Shown here: positions 1 through 7,311 of the stretch, piece after piece
How the letters are laid out: each line of letters begins with the position of its first letter
How positions within the stretch are numbered: the first letter of the stretch is position 1
From: Lachnospiraceae bacterium
GTDB taxonomy: Bacteria > Bacillota > Clostridia > Lachnospirales > Lachnospiraceae
NCBI GenBank assembly: GCA_021771755.1
Contig: JAETOL010000024.1
Location: forward strand, 1 to 36,473
Reading direction: 5' to 3'
DNA: 36,473 nucleotides
The notes under the pieces: model-generated
Told to the model about the DNA's origin: nothing
Databases searched by the model: none
The model's input: the letters and a program-made list of their open reading frames with translations, nothing else
Program-made: the position numbers and the translations under genes

Positions 1-79
1 AAGAAAGCTGTTTATATGGTATCATAGGTATCAGAATAACTCCTTTCTTGGATTGTGGATTTTAGTTTTTGGCAACTCT

Positions 80-88
80 ATTATACCA
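80..88 (-). promoter_or_regulatory. extended -10 promoter reading off the left edge
   Basis: On the minus strand this reads TGGTATAAT, a perfect extended -10 (TGn followed by TATAAT). No good -35 is visible, as is common for extended -10 promoters. Downstream on the minus strand lies AAAGGAG (46 to 40) and an ATG at 25, so a gene probably starts here and leaves the window to the left. The 14-base gap between the Shine-Dalgarno and that ATG is long, so the start is uncertain. Confidence 0.45.
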
Positions 89-148
89 TATCCGGTGAGG
101 AGTTATTTGTTTTTAGTAACAAAAAAATGCCGTATTTAAGCGGCTCGT

Positions 149-165
149 GGCGTTTTACAAACGCC
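149..165. repeat. short perfect hairpin upstream of the HIT gene
   Basis: GGCGTTT and AAACGCC form a perfect 7-bp stem around a 3-base loop (TAC). It lies about 30 bases before the HIT gene start. There is no T-run after it, so it is not a clear terminator. It could be a leader hairpin or part of a promoter/operator region. Confidence 0.4.
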
Positions 166-197
166 TAAATGTTTTATAAAACAAGGAGGAGAACAGA

Positions 198-599
198 ATG
201 GAAGACTGTATTTTTTGTAAAATCGCTAATGGAGAGATTCCTTCAGCTACTTTATATGAGGATGAAGATTTTCGGGTGATCCTGGATCTGGGACCGGCAA
301 GTAAAGGACATGCCCTGATTCTGCCAAAGGTTCATTCAGCTAATATTTATGAACTTCCTGATGAAACAGCAGGAAAGGCAATGATCCTTGCAAAACATAT
401 GGCTTCTAAGCTGACTGAGGCGCTGGGATGTGATGGATTTAATATTGTTCAAAATAATGGAGAAATTGCCGGGCAGACAGTTTTTCATTTTCACATGCAT
501 CTGATTCCCAGATATAAAGGAGATAAGGTTGGGCTGACCTGGACTCCGGGAAAACTTACTGATGAGATGAAAGAAGAGATTCTGGCAAAGATAAAATAA
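198..599 (+). CDS. HIT family (histidine triad) nucleotide hydrolase
   Basis: A 133-residue protein of the HINT branch of the HIT superfamily. These cytoplasmic enzymes hydrolyse nucleoside phosphoramidates or AMP-linked substrates. The catalytic histidine triad is visible as HFHMH at residues 97-101, followed by LIPRY. The N-terminus has the CIFCKI motif (Cys4, Cys7) of zinc-binding HINT proteins, and QNNGEIAGQ before the triad is typical. Length matches the family (110-140). A strong AAGGAGGA lies 7 bases before the ATG. A sigma-factor gene follows after 21 bases in the same direction, so the two may be co-transcribed. Family is certain; the physiological substrate is not. Confidence 0.95.
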   Translation: MEDCIFCKIANGEIPSATLYEDEDFRVILDLGPASKGHALILPKVHSANIYELPDETAGKAMILAKHMASKLTEALGCDGFNIVQNNGEIAGQTVFHFHMHLIPRYKGDKVGLTWTPGKLTDEMKEEILAKIK

Positions 600-620
600 G
601 GATCGGGAATTGTACAGAAG

Positions 621-1151
621 ATGAGAAACGGGAATTTTAATGATATTTATCAGAAATACCATAGATTTTCTGTGAATTCTGCCAGGAAGATTGTAAAGGA
701 TGAGATGTTGGCGGAGGATATCAGTCAGGAAGTTTTCTATCATCTTTATGAGATCAGAGGCAGGCTGGATTTAACAAATGAAAGAATGATCAAATCATTG
801 ATATTTATGGCCAGTGTGAATAAGGCAAAGGATTATGTCAAAAAGCCCTGGAAACAACATGAATATTGTATATCGGAAGAAGAGAATTCTGTTCATTTTT
901 CGGAAGAAAATACGAGTCTGGAAAATATGATGATCCGTAAAGAAGAAAACGAGTATAAAAAGTATGTATTGGATAAACTGCGCCGCAAAAATCCTATGAA
1001 TTATGAAATATTGATAAAGATTGTGTATTTTGGAATGTCTCCAGATTCTGTCGCGGAGGAGTATGGTATCACAAGAAATAATGTGAATAACAGAATCCTT
1101 CGGACGAGAAAATGGATGAAGAAAGAACTGGAAAAACTTTGGAAATTATAA
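621..1151 (+). CDS. small sigma-70 family RNA polymerase sigma factor
   Basis: A 176-residue protein with the layout of an ECF-type or other small sigma factor. Residues about 8-45 (YQKYHRFSVNSARKIV ... DISQEVFYHLY) look like region 2, which binds core polymerase and the -10 element. Residues about 125-170 (NYEILIKIVYFGMSPDSVAEEYGI then NNVNNRILRTRKW) look like region 4, a helix-turn-helix for the -35 element. The middle is acidic and linker-like. The Shine-Dalgarno is weak (AGAAG), consistent with coupling to the HIT gene just upstream. It converges on murG. The DUF4367-like membrane protein at 2535 may be its partner, judging from gene pairings known in related bacteria; that is inference. 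Confidence 0.8.
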   Translation: MRNGNFNDIYQKYHRFSVNSARKIVKDEMLAEDISQEVFYHLYEIRGRLDLTNERMIKSLIFMASVNKAKDYVKKPWKQHEYCISEEENSVHFSEENTSLENMMIRKEENEYKKYVLDKLRRKNPMNYEILIKIVYFGMSPDSVAEEYGITRNNVNNRILRTRKWMKKELEKLWKL

Positions 1152-1156
1152 AGTGC

Positions 1157-1177
1157 AATGATCCTGAAAGGATTATT
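1157..1177. terminator. weak bidirectional hairpin between sigma factor and murG
   Basis: AATGATCCT and AGGATTATT form a 9-bp stem with one G-T pair around a GAA loop, in the 21-base gap between two convergent genes and overlapping the murG stop. The following T-run is only four bases on the plus strand, so termination is plausible but weak. Confidence 0.4.
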
Positions 1178-2237
1178 TTGCAGCCTCCTGGATCAATGAA
1201 AGAATATGATGGATAGAATCCATTTGTTTTCCCTCGCCCATTGCTTTTTCGTAAGAATGACGGTTGGAGTATAAGTTTCGGATAGAATCCAGAAGCTTTT
1301 TATCCGTGATTTCTTCCTCTTCCAGTACCATACTGAAGCCCTGGCGTTCAAAAGAACGGGCATTGAGAATCTGGTCACCTCTGCTTGCATTAGCAGACAG
1401 CGGAATCAGAAGATTAGGTTTGTGAAGGGCGCTGATCTCACAGATAGCATTTGCTCCGGCTCTGGAAATGACAATGTCAGAAAGTGCAAACAGATCGGCC
1501 AGTTCATTTTTTATATATTCATATTGAACATAGCCTTCTGTACCGGTGAGAGTCTCATCGGTTTTGCCTTTTCCACAAAGATGTACTACCTGAAACTCTT
1601 TCAGGAGTTCTGGAAGGATACTTCGAATGTGTTCATTTACAGAGGCTGCCCCAAGACTTCCTCCAATTACCATGAGAACCGGTTTGTCAGATGAGAAGCC
1701 ACAGAAACGACGCCCTGCTTCTTTATCTCCGCTGAGGAGCTCTTTACGGATAGGCGTACCAGTAAGGACTGCTTTTTCCGCTGGAAGACTTTTAACAGTT
1801 TCCGGGAAATTGCAGCATACCTTTACTGCAGAGGGAATACATAGTTTATTGGCTAATCCAGGTGTCATATCGGATTCATGGATAATCGCGGGAATTTTGC
1901 ATTTTTTTGCTGCGATTACTACGGGAACAGTAACAAAACCGCCTTTTGAAAAAATAATATCTGGTTTTAGCTGTTTCAACAGTTTCTTTGCTTCGTGAAA
2001 TCCTTTTAATACACGAAAAGGATCTGTGAAATTCTTAACATCAAAATAACGTCTTAATTTACCGGATGAGATTCCATAATAAGGGATATCCAGTTCTTCG
2101 ATCAGTTTTTTCTCGATTCCGTCATAAGAACCGATATAGGAAATTTTGTATCCAGCTTCTCGGAGAGCAGGAATCATGGCGATGTTTGGAGTGACATGTC
2201 CGGCAGTACCGCCGCCGGTAAGCACAATATGTTTCAT
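1173..2237 (-). CDS. murG: MurG, lipid II-forming GlcNAc transferase
   Basis: Transfers N-acetylglucosamine from UDP-GlcNAc to undecaprenyl-PP-MurNAc-pentapeptide (lipid I), making lipid II at the inner face of the membrane for peptidoglycan synthesis. 354 residues, the usual length. Visible motifs are the N-terminal glycine loop GGGTAGH (residues 8-14), the second-domain loop GGSLGAASVN (from about 192), and the donor-binding stretch SRAGANAICEISALHKP (from about 258). I chose the ATG at 2237 because AGGAGGAA sits just upstream and the protein then begins MKHIVLTGG. A longer frame starting at 2303 adds 22 unlikely residues. The gene stands alone, away from a dcw cluster, and is convergent with the sigma factor. 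Confidence 0.97.
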   Translation of the reverse strand: MKHIVLTGGGTAGHVTPNIAMIPALREAGYKISYIGSYDGIEKKLIEELDIPYYGISSGKLRRYFDVKNFTDPFRVLKGFHEAKKLLKQLKPDIIFSKGGFVTVPVVIAAKKCKIPAIIHESDMTPGLANKLCIPSAVKVCCNFPETVKSLPAEKAVLTGTPIRKELLSGDKEAGRRFCGFSSDKPVLMVIGGSLGAASVNEHIRSILPELLKEFQVVHLCGKGKTDETLTGTEGYVQYEYIKNELADLFALSDIVISRAGANAICEISALHKPNLLIPLSANASRGDQILNARSFERQGFSMVLEEEEITDKKLLDSIRNLYSNRHSYEKAMGEGKQMDSIHHILSLIQEAAK

Positions 2238-2341
2238 AGGGAATTCCTCCTGAAAAATCTTTTTGTTACAAATAAATATGAACCAACAAGGCAGAATTGT
2301 CAAGGAAAGATAATGGTTGAAAAATGAAAATTAAAAACAGA

Positions 2342-2489
2342 AGTTACTGTTCACACGGCATTATTCCGCGAGGTGTTTTGGCATGGGTATGCCGAAAGCC
2401 CGAGACATACAAGCCAAAATTCCATTGCCGCAGGCAAGTTGGAATGAATTTTGGCTTGTTGCTGTGAACGGAGTGGACAGTACAGTAAC
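2342..2489. repeat. structured intergenic element with nested inverted repeats
   Basis: No ORF here looks real. Instead there are nested complementary arms: GTTACTGT (2342-2349) with ACAGTAAC (2482-2489); GTTCAC (2348-2353) with GTGAAC (2464-2469); CGGCAT (2355-2360) with ATGCCG (2388-2393); a perfect 14-bp arm 2409-2422 with 2446-2459; and inside it TTGCC (2425-2429) with GGCAA (2433-2437). Together they make a closed multi-branched fold filling most of the gap between murG and the next gene. It could be an intergenic repeat or MITE-like element, or a structured RNA. I cannot assign it to a known family. Confidence 0.6.
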
Positions 2490-2534
2490 GAATAGAAATA
2501 TAAATGTCAGAGGATAGATCATTGGGAGAAAACA

Positions 2535-3392
2535 ATGAGAGAAGAATTCAGAAAAACAGAAAAACAGAAAAATAATCAGGCATCTGACAAAAAACAGAAA
2601 AATAGTTCATTCTGGGATGAACAGTATATAAAAAAGGCCGAAGAGATGGAGCGGGAGCTTTTTGCAGATGGAGATACGGATGCATATGACTCCACGGATG
2701 AAGAGGAGGCCCGCTCTTATCAGGAATTGATAAATCGCTTAAAAGCGGATGGTATATATCAGGAAGATGAAACAGAGCCTGATACCAAAAGGAAAATCAT
2801 TCCCCTGCATAGAAAAATCCACTTCGGAAAAGTGGCCGGTGTGGCAATTTTGTGCTGTGCATGTATATTTGCTGCCAGTATGACAAGTGAGGCGAATAGG
2901 AATTATCTGATAAATAATATACGTGTGTGGAGCGGGAAAGATACTAGAACAGTAATTGATAATAATGAAAAAAATGAAACTGTTAATATGAAAGAATATG
3001 AAGCAATTGAAGAAATAGAAGATAAGCTTGATATTGAAATGCCGGAGTTTTATTATCGACCATATGAACTTGAATTTGTGAGATTTGAATTGGATAATAC
3101 AGCAGATATTGCCAAGCTAGAATATACGTATAAAGGCAATATAATTGTATTAATTGTCGATAAGCAGTCAGAAGATACAGCAAGTAAAATAATGAGTGCA
3201 CAGGGGAATAAAAAAGAAAACGTTATCGTCGGGCAAGAGGGAATTCCTGTTATTGTAGAAAAAATTCAAGAAGAACAAGATATTGTACCAAGTTATACAG
3301 CATTTTGGGAAAAAGATAATGTCATTTATTGTATGTCTGGAAAATTGGAAGAAGAGGAAATTAAAAAAATTTTTGAGGATATGGTATTTTGA
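2535..3392 (+). CDS. DUF4367-like single-pass membrane protein
   Basis: 285 residues. Residues 1-95 are charged and cytoplasmic in character. A single hydrophobic segment lies at about 98-116 (GKVAGVAILCCACIFAASM), and the rest is predicted to be outside the membrane. The C-terminal half (GQEGIPVIVEKIQ, then an ending rich in Glu and Lys) resembles DUF4367 domains, which in Lachnospiraceae often sit on membrane proteins encoded near small sigma factors. An anti-sigma or signal-sensing role is therefore plausible but unproven; there is no clear zinc-binding anti-sigma motif. ATG 2535 follows GGGAGA at a suitable distance. The secreted protein gene at 3456 follows in the same direction. Confidence 0.7.
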   Translation: MREEFRKTEKQKNNQASDKKQKNSSFWDEQYIKKAEEMERELFADGDTDAYDSTDEEEARSYQELINRLKADGIYQEDETEPDTKRKIIPLHRKIHFGKVAGVAILCCACIFAASMTSEANRNYLINNIRVWSGKDTRTVIDNNEKNETVNMKEYEAIEEIEDKLDIEMPEFYYRPYELEFVRFELDNTADIAKLEYTYKGNIIVLIVDKQSEDTASKIMSAQGNKKENVIVGQEGIPVIVEKIQEEQDIVPSYTAFWEKDNVIYCMSGKLEEEEIKKIFEDMVF

Positions 3393-3455
3393 GAGTGATT
3401 TTTGCTGGATAATATCGTATTAAGTATGTAATGGTAGTTTACAAATGGAAGGGAA

Positions 3456-3947
3456 GTGAGAGAAATTAGTAGTTGGAGACGAATGATAAAAACAGGTTTG
3501 ACTGCAGGTGTTGTAGCCATAATGATCAGCATTTCTTCTGCGCCAGTTCATGCATCAAGTATTTTGGATGAGGTAACTCCAGAAGAAACTATAGAAGATT
3601 ATGCGGAAGACACGAATTATAGTATTCTTCGAGGGAATAATCTGAACTTTGGAACAGTAAAAGTTCAGAGAATGTCCAGTAATGAAATTGCTATTTATGG
3701 ATTGACACAATGTCATCATGTTTGCGATGAGGTATATTTGTATTTATATCTGGAGCGCAAAGTAAATGGAAGCTATGGAACATATAAGATATGGAGATTT
3801 ACAGCAAATAACGTTACCAGTCTCAGCAGAGGCCTGAACGTTGCAGTTCCAAGCGGTACCTATTACCGTGTTCGTGGTTATCATGCAGCCAAGGACGGTT
3901 CCAAGGAGTCAACGTCAACATTGACAAGCGGTATCCTGATCAATTAA
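3456..3947 (+). CDS. small secreted protein, DUF6147-like
   Basis: 163 residues with a clear export signal: a basic start, a hydrophobic core (TAGVVAIMISISSAPV) and likely cleavage after VHA. The mature part (about 130 residues) carries a YAEDTNYSILRGNNLNFG block, two cysteines in CHHVC, and an aromatic beta-rich C-terminus. It resembles the small secreted proteins grouped as DUF6147 in gut Clostridia; I recall this only as similarity. Function unknown. The start is uncertain: GTG 3456 has GGAAGGG too close, while the in-frame ATG at 3483 has GGAG four bases upstream and still leaves a complete signal peptide. It lies 63 bases after the DUF4367-like gene, so the two may share a transcript. 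Confidence 0.75.
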   Translation: MREISSWRRMIKTGLTAGVVAIMISISSAPVHASSILDEVTPEETIEDYAEDTNYSILRGNNLNFGTVKVQRMSSNEIAIYGLTQCHHVCDEVYLYLYLERKVNGSYGTYKIWRFTANNVTSLSRGLNVAVPSGTYYRVRGYHAAKDGSKESTSTLTSGILIN

Positions 3948-4199
3948 CCCCTTACCCGTTCCTGCGTATTTCAGGGACGCTATGCGCGGGAAACGGCAGG
4001 TGGTGAGGAGCAGGAATGCCTGTTTACAACTGAATAGCGAAACATGGAGACGGACTGCAGGATGAAATCATGAAAAAATAATTGTAAACACCGTTACCTT
4101 CCTGACAGCGTAAAATGTTTGCAAAAAAACTCGCATAAGGCAAGATGCGAAAAAAGAATATTCGGCACACAACTTAATTTGAAACTAGTAAACAAAAAA
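3948..4199. other. gene-free region with paired inverted repeats
   Basis: Part of a 420-base gap without a credible gene. It holds two structures: an imperfect hairpin at about 3957-3998 (CCGTT with AACGG, inner GCGT with ACGC), and an interrupted long stem made of CAGGAA (4011-4016) with TTCCTG (4099-4104) plus TGTTTACAA (4021-4029) with TTGTAAACA (4082-4090). A small hairpin CGCAT/ATGCG (4132-4149) is flanked by A-runs. None has a T-run on the plus strand, so they are not standard terminators for the secreted-protein gene. Confidence 0.5.
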
Positions 4200-4224
4200 T
4201 TATACGACAGAATTCCAGCGAAGA

Positions 4225-4270
4225 GGCAGGGCTTTTATAGCTCTGCCTTGCGTTGTTTTATTTTCCCTTT
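4225..4270 (+). terminator. intrinsic terminator upstream of the beta-CASP nuclease
   Basis: GGCAGGGCT (4225-4233) pairs with AGCTCTGCC (4239-4247), nine pairs including one G-T, around a 5-base loop. A T-rich tract follows (TTTTATTTTCCCTTTTTT). It probably ends transcription from the secreted-protein side. Confidence 0.6.
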
Positions 4271-4306
4271 TTTGAAAAAAAACTATTAAAATCAAAAGAT
4301 ATCGTG

Positions 4307-4312
4307 TATAAT
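4307..4312 (+). promoter_or_regulatory. candidate -10 box for the beta-CASP nuclease gene
   Basis: A perfect TATAAT lies 56 bases before the ATG, in an AT-rich stretch. The region 17 bases upstream (TATTAA) is a poor -35, so only the -10 is supported. Confidence 0.45.
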
Positions 4313-4367
4313 AATTACAAAATATATCATATATGAAAAGAATGTCTGACAAAAAGGGGGCTTTCAT

Positions 4368-5984
4368 ATGAAAATTACATTTATTGGCGCGACACATGAG
4401 GTCACTGGAAGCTGTTATTATCTGGAGGCTGCCGGTCGGAAGTTTCTGGTAGACTGTGGTATGGAGCAGGGACCTAATTATTATGAGAATAAAGAAATCC
4501 CCATAAGTCCGGGAGATCTGGACTTTGTGCTTCTGACCCATGCACATATGGATCATTCTGGAAATCTTCCTGCAATTTATGCCAAGGGATTTCAGGGATC
4601 GGTCTATGCCACAGAGGCCACCTGTCATTTGTGTGATATCATGCTCCGTGACAGTGCCCATATCCAGATGTTCGAGGCGGAATGGAGAAACCGTAAGGGC
4701 CGCCGTCAGGGAAAACTGGAATTTATACCTGCCTATACTATGGAAGATGCCATGGGAGTGCTCCGAAACTTTGTACCCTGTCCTTATGAAAAAACCGTAG
4801 TTCCGGCAGAGGGGATTTCCGTGCGATTTGTAGATGCGGGTCATCTGTTGGGGTCTGCCAGTATCGAAATTACGATCATGGAAGATGGAGAAGAAAGAAA
4901 GATCGTTTTTTCAGGAGATATCGGAAACAAAGCGCAGCCTCTGATCAAAGATCCCACTTATCTGCATGAGGCGGATTATGTGATCATGGAGTCCACCTAT
5001 GGAGACAGAAGTCATGGAGACAGACCGGATTATATTGGGATTTTGAGCGATGTGATCCAGCGCACTTTCGACAGGGGCGGAAATTTGGTAATCCCTTCCT
5101 TTGCAGTAGGACGTACACAGGAAATGCTTTATTTTATAAGGCAGATTAAAGAAGAGGGAAGAGTAACCGGTCACGGGAATTTCAAAGTGTATGTAGACAG
5201 CCCTCTGGCAAATGAGGCCACAACTATTTTTGGAGAACACCGTTATGACTGCTTTGATGAAGAGGCAATATCTCTGATTCGAAAAGGCGTCAATCCTTTA
5301 AGCTTTCCGGGATTAAAAATTTCTGTAACAAGCGATGACTCCCGGGCGATTAATTTTGACGAAGAACGCAAGGTGATTATTTCTGCCAGTGGTATGTGTG
5401 ATGCCGGACGTATCAAACATCATTTGAAACATAATCTTTGGAATAAAAATAATACCATTCTTTTTGTAGGATATCAGGCTGTGGGAACTCTTGGAAGATC
5501 TTTGCTTGAAGGCGCAAAAGAAGTAAAGCTTTTTGGTGAGGATGTGCATGTGGCAGCAGAAATCTGTCAGATGCCAGGAATCAGCGGACACGCAGATGTG
5601 AATGGTCTGCTTGATTGGATCGGAGCATTTGAGAAAAAGCCACAAAGGGTTTTTGTAACACATGGTGAGGATACGGTAACAGATCTTTTTGCAGAAAGAC
5701 TTCGTAAAGAAAAGGAACTGGATGCGGTAGCGCCCTTCAGTGGTACTGTATATGATCTGAAAGAAAATGTATGTATTTTTGAAACGACAGGTGTGAAGCT
5801 TGAAAAAACACATCTTTCCCCAAAGAGTACCAAGGCTGCACGGGCATTCCAGAAGCTGGTTGCTATGGGACAGAGGCTTATGTCTGTAATTCGAAAGAAT
5901 GAAGGATGTGCCAATAAGGATCTGGAACGTTTTTCCAGAGAGATACAATCCTTATGTGATAAATGGGACCGAAGTGACAGATAA
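4368..5984 (+). CDS. MBL-fold beta-CASP/RMMBL ribonuclease-like protein
   Basis: 538 residues. The metallo-beta-lactamase core is complete: H58-A-H60-M-D62-H63, then His159 in GHLLGSA and Asp184 in FSGDIGN. This is followed by a beta-CASP insertion (IPSFAVGRTQE, VYVDSPLA, ISASGMCDAGRIKHH) and an RMMBL ending (GISGHAD, VTHGE). This order is that of CPSF-73/Ysh1-like RNA-processing nucleases, so RNA cleavage is the likely activity. It is not RNase J, which has a different C-terminal domain. The last 60 or so residues are a lysine-rich extension. A GGGGG-type Shine-Dalgarno precedes the ATG. It stands alone and converges on the TSCPD gene across a long hairpin. Confidence 0.9.
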   Translation: MKITFIGATHEVTGSCYYLEAAGRKFLVDCGMEQGPNYYENKEIPISPGDLDFVLLTHAHMDHSGNLPAIYAKGFQGSVYATEATCHLCDIMLRDSAHIQMFEAEWRNRKGRRQGKLEFIPAYTMEDAMGVLRNFVPCPYEKTVVPAEGISVRFVDAGHLLGSASIEITIMEDGEERKIVFSGDIGNKAQPLIKDPTYLHEADYVIMESTYGDRSHGDRPDYIGILSDVIQRTFDRGGNLVIPSFAVGRTQEMLYFIRQIKEEGRVTGHGNFKVYVDSPLANEATTIFGEHRYDCFDEEAISLIRKGVNPLSFPGLKISVTSDDSRAINFDEERKVIISASGMCDAGRIKHHLKHNLWNKNNTILFVGYQAVGTLGRSLLEGAKEVKLFGEDVHVAAEICQMPGISGHADVNGLLDWIGAFEKKPQRVFVTHGEDTVTDLFAERLRKEKELDAVAPFSGTVYDLKENVCIFETTGVKLEKTHLSPKSTKAARAFQKLVAMGQRLMSVIRKNEGCANKDLERFSREIQSLCDKWDRSDR

Positions 5985-6026
5985 AAGCAGAATATGACTG
6001 CCTGTGGCAGTCTGCATCTGGCGCAT

Positions 6027-6126
6027 AAAGCGGAACAAGTTCTACATTCCATTGCGGTCGGTGCTAAACGGACATCTGCAAGATGTCCAGCACGCCTCAA
6101 CGATTGTAGAACTTGTTCCGCTTTTT
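6027..6126. terminator. long-stem bidirectional terminator-like element
   Basis: A perfect 20-bp inverted repeat (6027-6046 with 6105-6124) closes a 58-base loop that contains further stems: GTGCT (6061-6065) with AGCAC (6089-6093), and GGACATCT (6070-6077) with AGATGTCC (6081-6088). The right arm runs into a T-run (TTTTTTAT). It sits between two convergent genes and would serve both. The stem and branched loop are much larger than an ordinary terminator, so a repeat element used as a terminator is also possible. Confidence 0.7.
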
Positions 6127-6134
6127 TATACGGA

Positions 6135-6377
6135 TTACTGAAGCGCTTCTTTGATTGCCTGAGATAACTGGTCCGGACATGAGGTTGGACGATGACCGCA
6201 GCGGATACCATCCAGACGACGGATCACTTCTTCTGCATCCATTCCTTCTACAAGTTTGGCAACTCCCTGAGTGTTTCCAGAGCAGCCTCCCTGGAATTTT
6301 ACATTGTGAATCTTTTTTTCGTCATCCAGTTCAAATGAAATGGCACTGGAACAAACACCTTTTGTCTTGAAAATCAT
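6135..6377 (-). CDS. TSCPD domain protein (TIGR03905 type)
   Basis: 80 residues, a full-length single-domain protein. The domain's name comes from the motif seen here as PTSCPDQL near residue 65. Cysteines at CSS, GGCSG and RCGH could bind metal. Small TSCPD proteins of this kind are widespread in anaerobic Firmicutes and uncharacterised; the domain also occurs at the end of B12-dependent ribonucleotide reductases. AAAGGAGGAAAAA precedes the ATG at 6377. It is the only gene of its unit here. Confidence 0.9.
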   Translation of the reverse strand: MIFKTKGVCSSAISFELDDEKKIHNVKFQGGCSGNTQGVAKLVEGMDAEEVIRRLDGIRCGHRPTSCPDQLSQAIKEALQ

Positions 6378-6498
6378 CTATTTTTCCTCCTTTGAATGAT
6401 CTGAACATAGAAACAGCAAGATTTTGGTGCACAGGGATTGTAACACCGTAAGACATTATAACAGAATTGAAAAAAAGTTTCCATATAAACGGAACTTT

Positions 6499-6507
6499 TG
6501 TTATAAT
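6499..6507 (+). promoter_or_regulatory. extended -10 promoter for the MTA/SAH nucleosidase
   Basis: TGTTATAAT is a perfect extended -10 element, 87 bases before the start codon. No good -35 is present. The region between it and the gene is AT-rich, with no clear hairpin or riboswitch. Confidence 0.6.
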
Positions 6508-6593
6508 ACATATGTGAAAAGGGTAATTCTGTCCTTTTTCATGAAAAAATAAAAAAATAACAGGGTATTTTGTCTGTAAAGGAGATTTTTATA

Positions 6594-7298
6594 ATGAGAC
6601 GTATTGGAATTATTGGGGCAATGGCTGATGAAGTTGCAGGACTGAAAGAGCTGATGCAGGACATAGAGATCACACGGAAAGCTTCTATGGAGTTCTATGC
6701 TGGAACTCTGGAAGGAAAGAATGTGGTAGTAGTACAGTCTGGAATAGGTAAAGTAAATGCAGCTGTGTGTACACAGATTCTGGCAGATGATTTTCAGGCA
6801 GAAGTTGTGATCAATACTGGAATTGCAGGAAGTCTGAACAATGACATTAATATTGGAGATATCGTGATTTCTACAGATCTTGTTCATCATGATATGAATG
6901 CAGTGGCGTTCGGATACAAAAAAGGACAGATTCCGCAGATGGAACAGTTTTCTTTCCAGAGTGATGAGGCTCTGCGTCATCTTGCAGCAGAAGCCTGCAG
7001 AGAGGTAAATCCAGATATTCATGTGTTTGAAGGAAGAATTGCTTCCGGAGACCAGTTTGTAGCAGACCAGACAGTGAAGGATTTTATTGTGGATGAATTT
7101 GGAGCTTATGCAGTAGAGATGGAAGGAGCGGCGATTGCACAGGCTGCAGTTTTGAATCATATTCCATTTCTGGTGATTCGTGCCATTTCAGATAAGGCAG
7201 ATGGAAGCGCTCATGTGGATTATCCTGCATTTGAAAAATTGGCAATTCAGCACAGTGTGAAGCTTACGAGAAGAATCTTAAGAGACATTCAGGGATAA
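6594..7298 (+). CDS. mtnN: 5'-methylthioadenosine/S-adenosylhomocysteine nucleosidase
   Basis: Removes adenine from methylthioadenosine and S-adenosylhomocysteine in the activated methyl cycle, and is involved in AI-2 precursor formation. 234 residues, the usual size. The catalytic residues known for the family are visible: Glu13 in MADEV, Glu177 in EMEGAA and Asp200 in RAISDKADG. GIAGSLN is the ribose/phosphate loop. ATG 6594 is preferred because AAGGAG lies 10 bases upstream; a TTG at 6570 would add eight unsupported residues. A SAM-dependent methyltransferase lies two genes downstream, whose by-product this enzyme would clear. Confidence 0.96.
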   Translation: MRRIGIIGAMADEVAGLKELMQDIEITRKASMEFYAGTLEGKNVVVVQSGIGKVNAAVCTQILADDFQAEVVINTGIAGSLNNDINIGDIVISTDLVHHDMNAVAFGYKKGQIPQMEQFSFQSDEALRHLAAEACREVNPDIHVFEGRIASGDQFVADQTVKDFIVDEFGAYAVEMEGAAIAQAAVLNHIPFLVIRAISDKADGSAHVDYPAFEKLAIQHSVKLTRRILRDIQG

Positions 7299-7311
7299 TA
7301 ACAAAAGATCG

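Noticed and set aside
4200-4844. A 214-codon minus-strand frame
   Set aside because: It overlaps the start of the beta-CASP nuclease on the opposite strand and has no domain or ribosome binding site.
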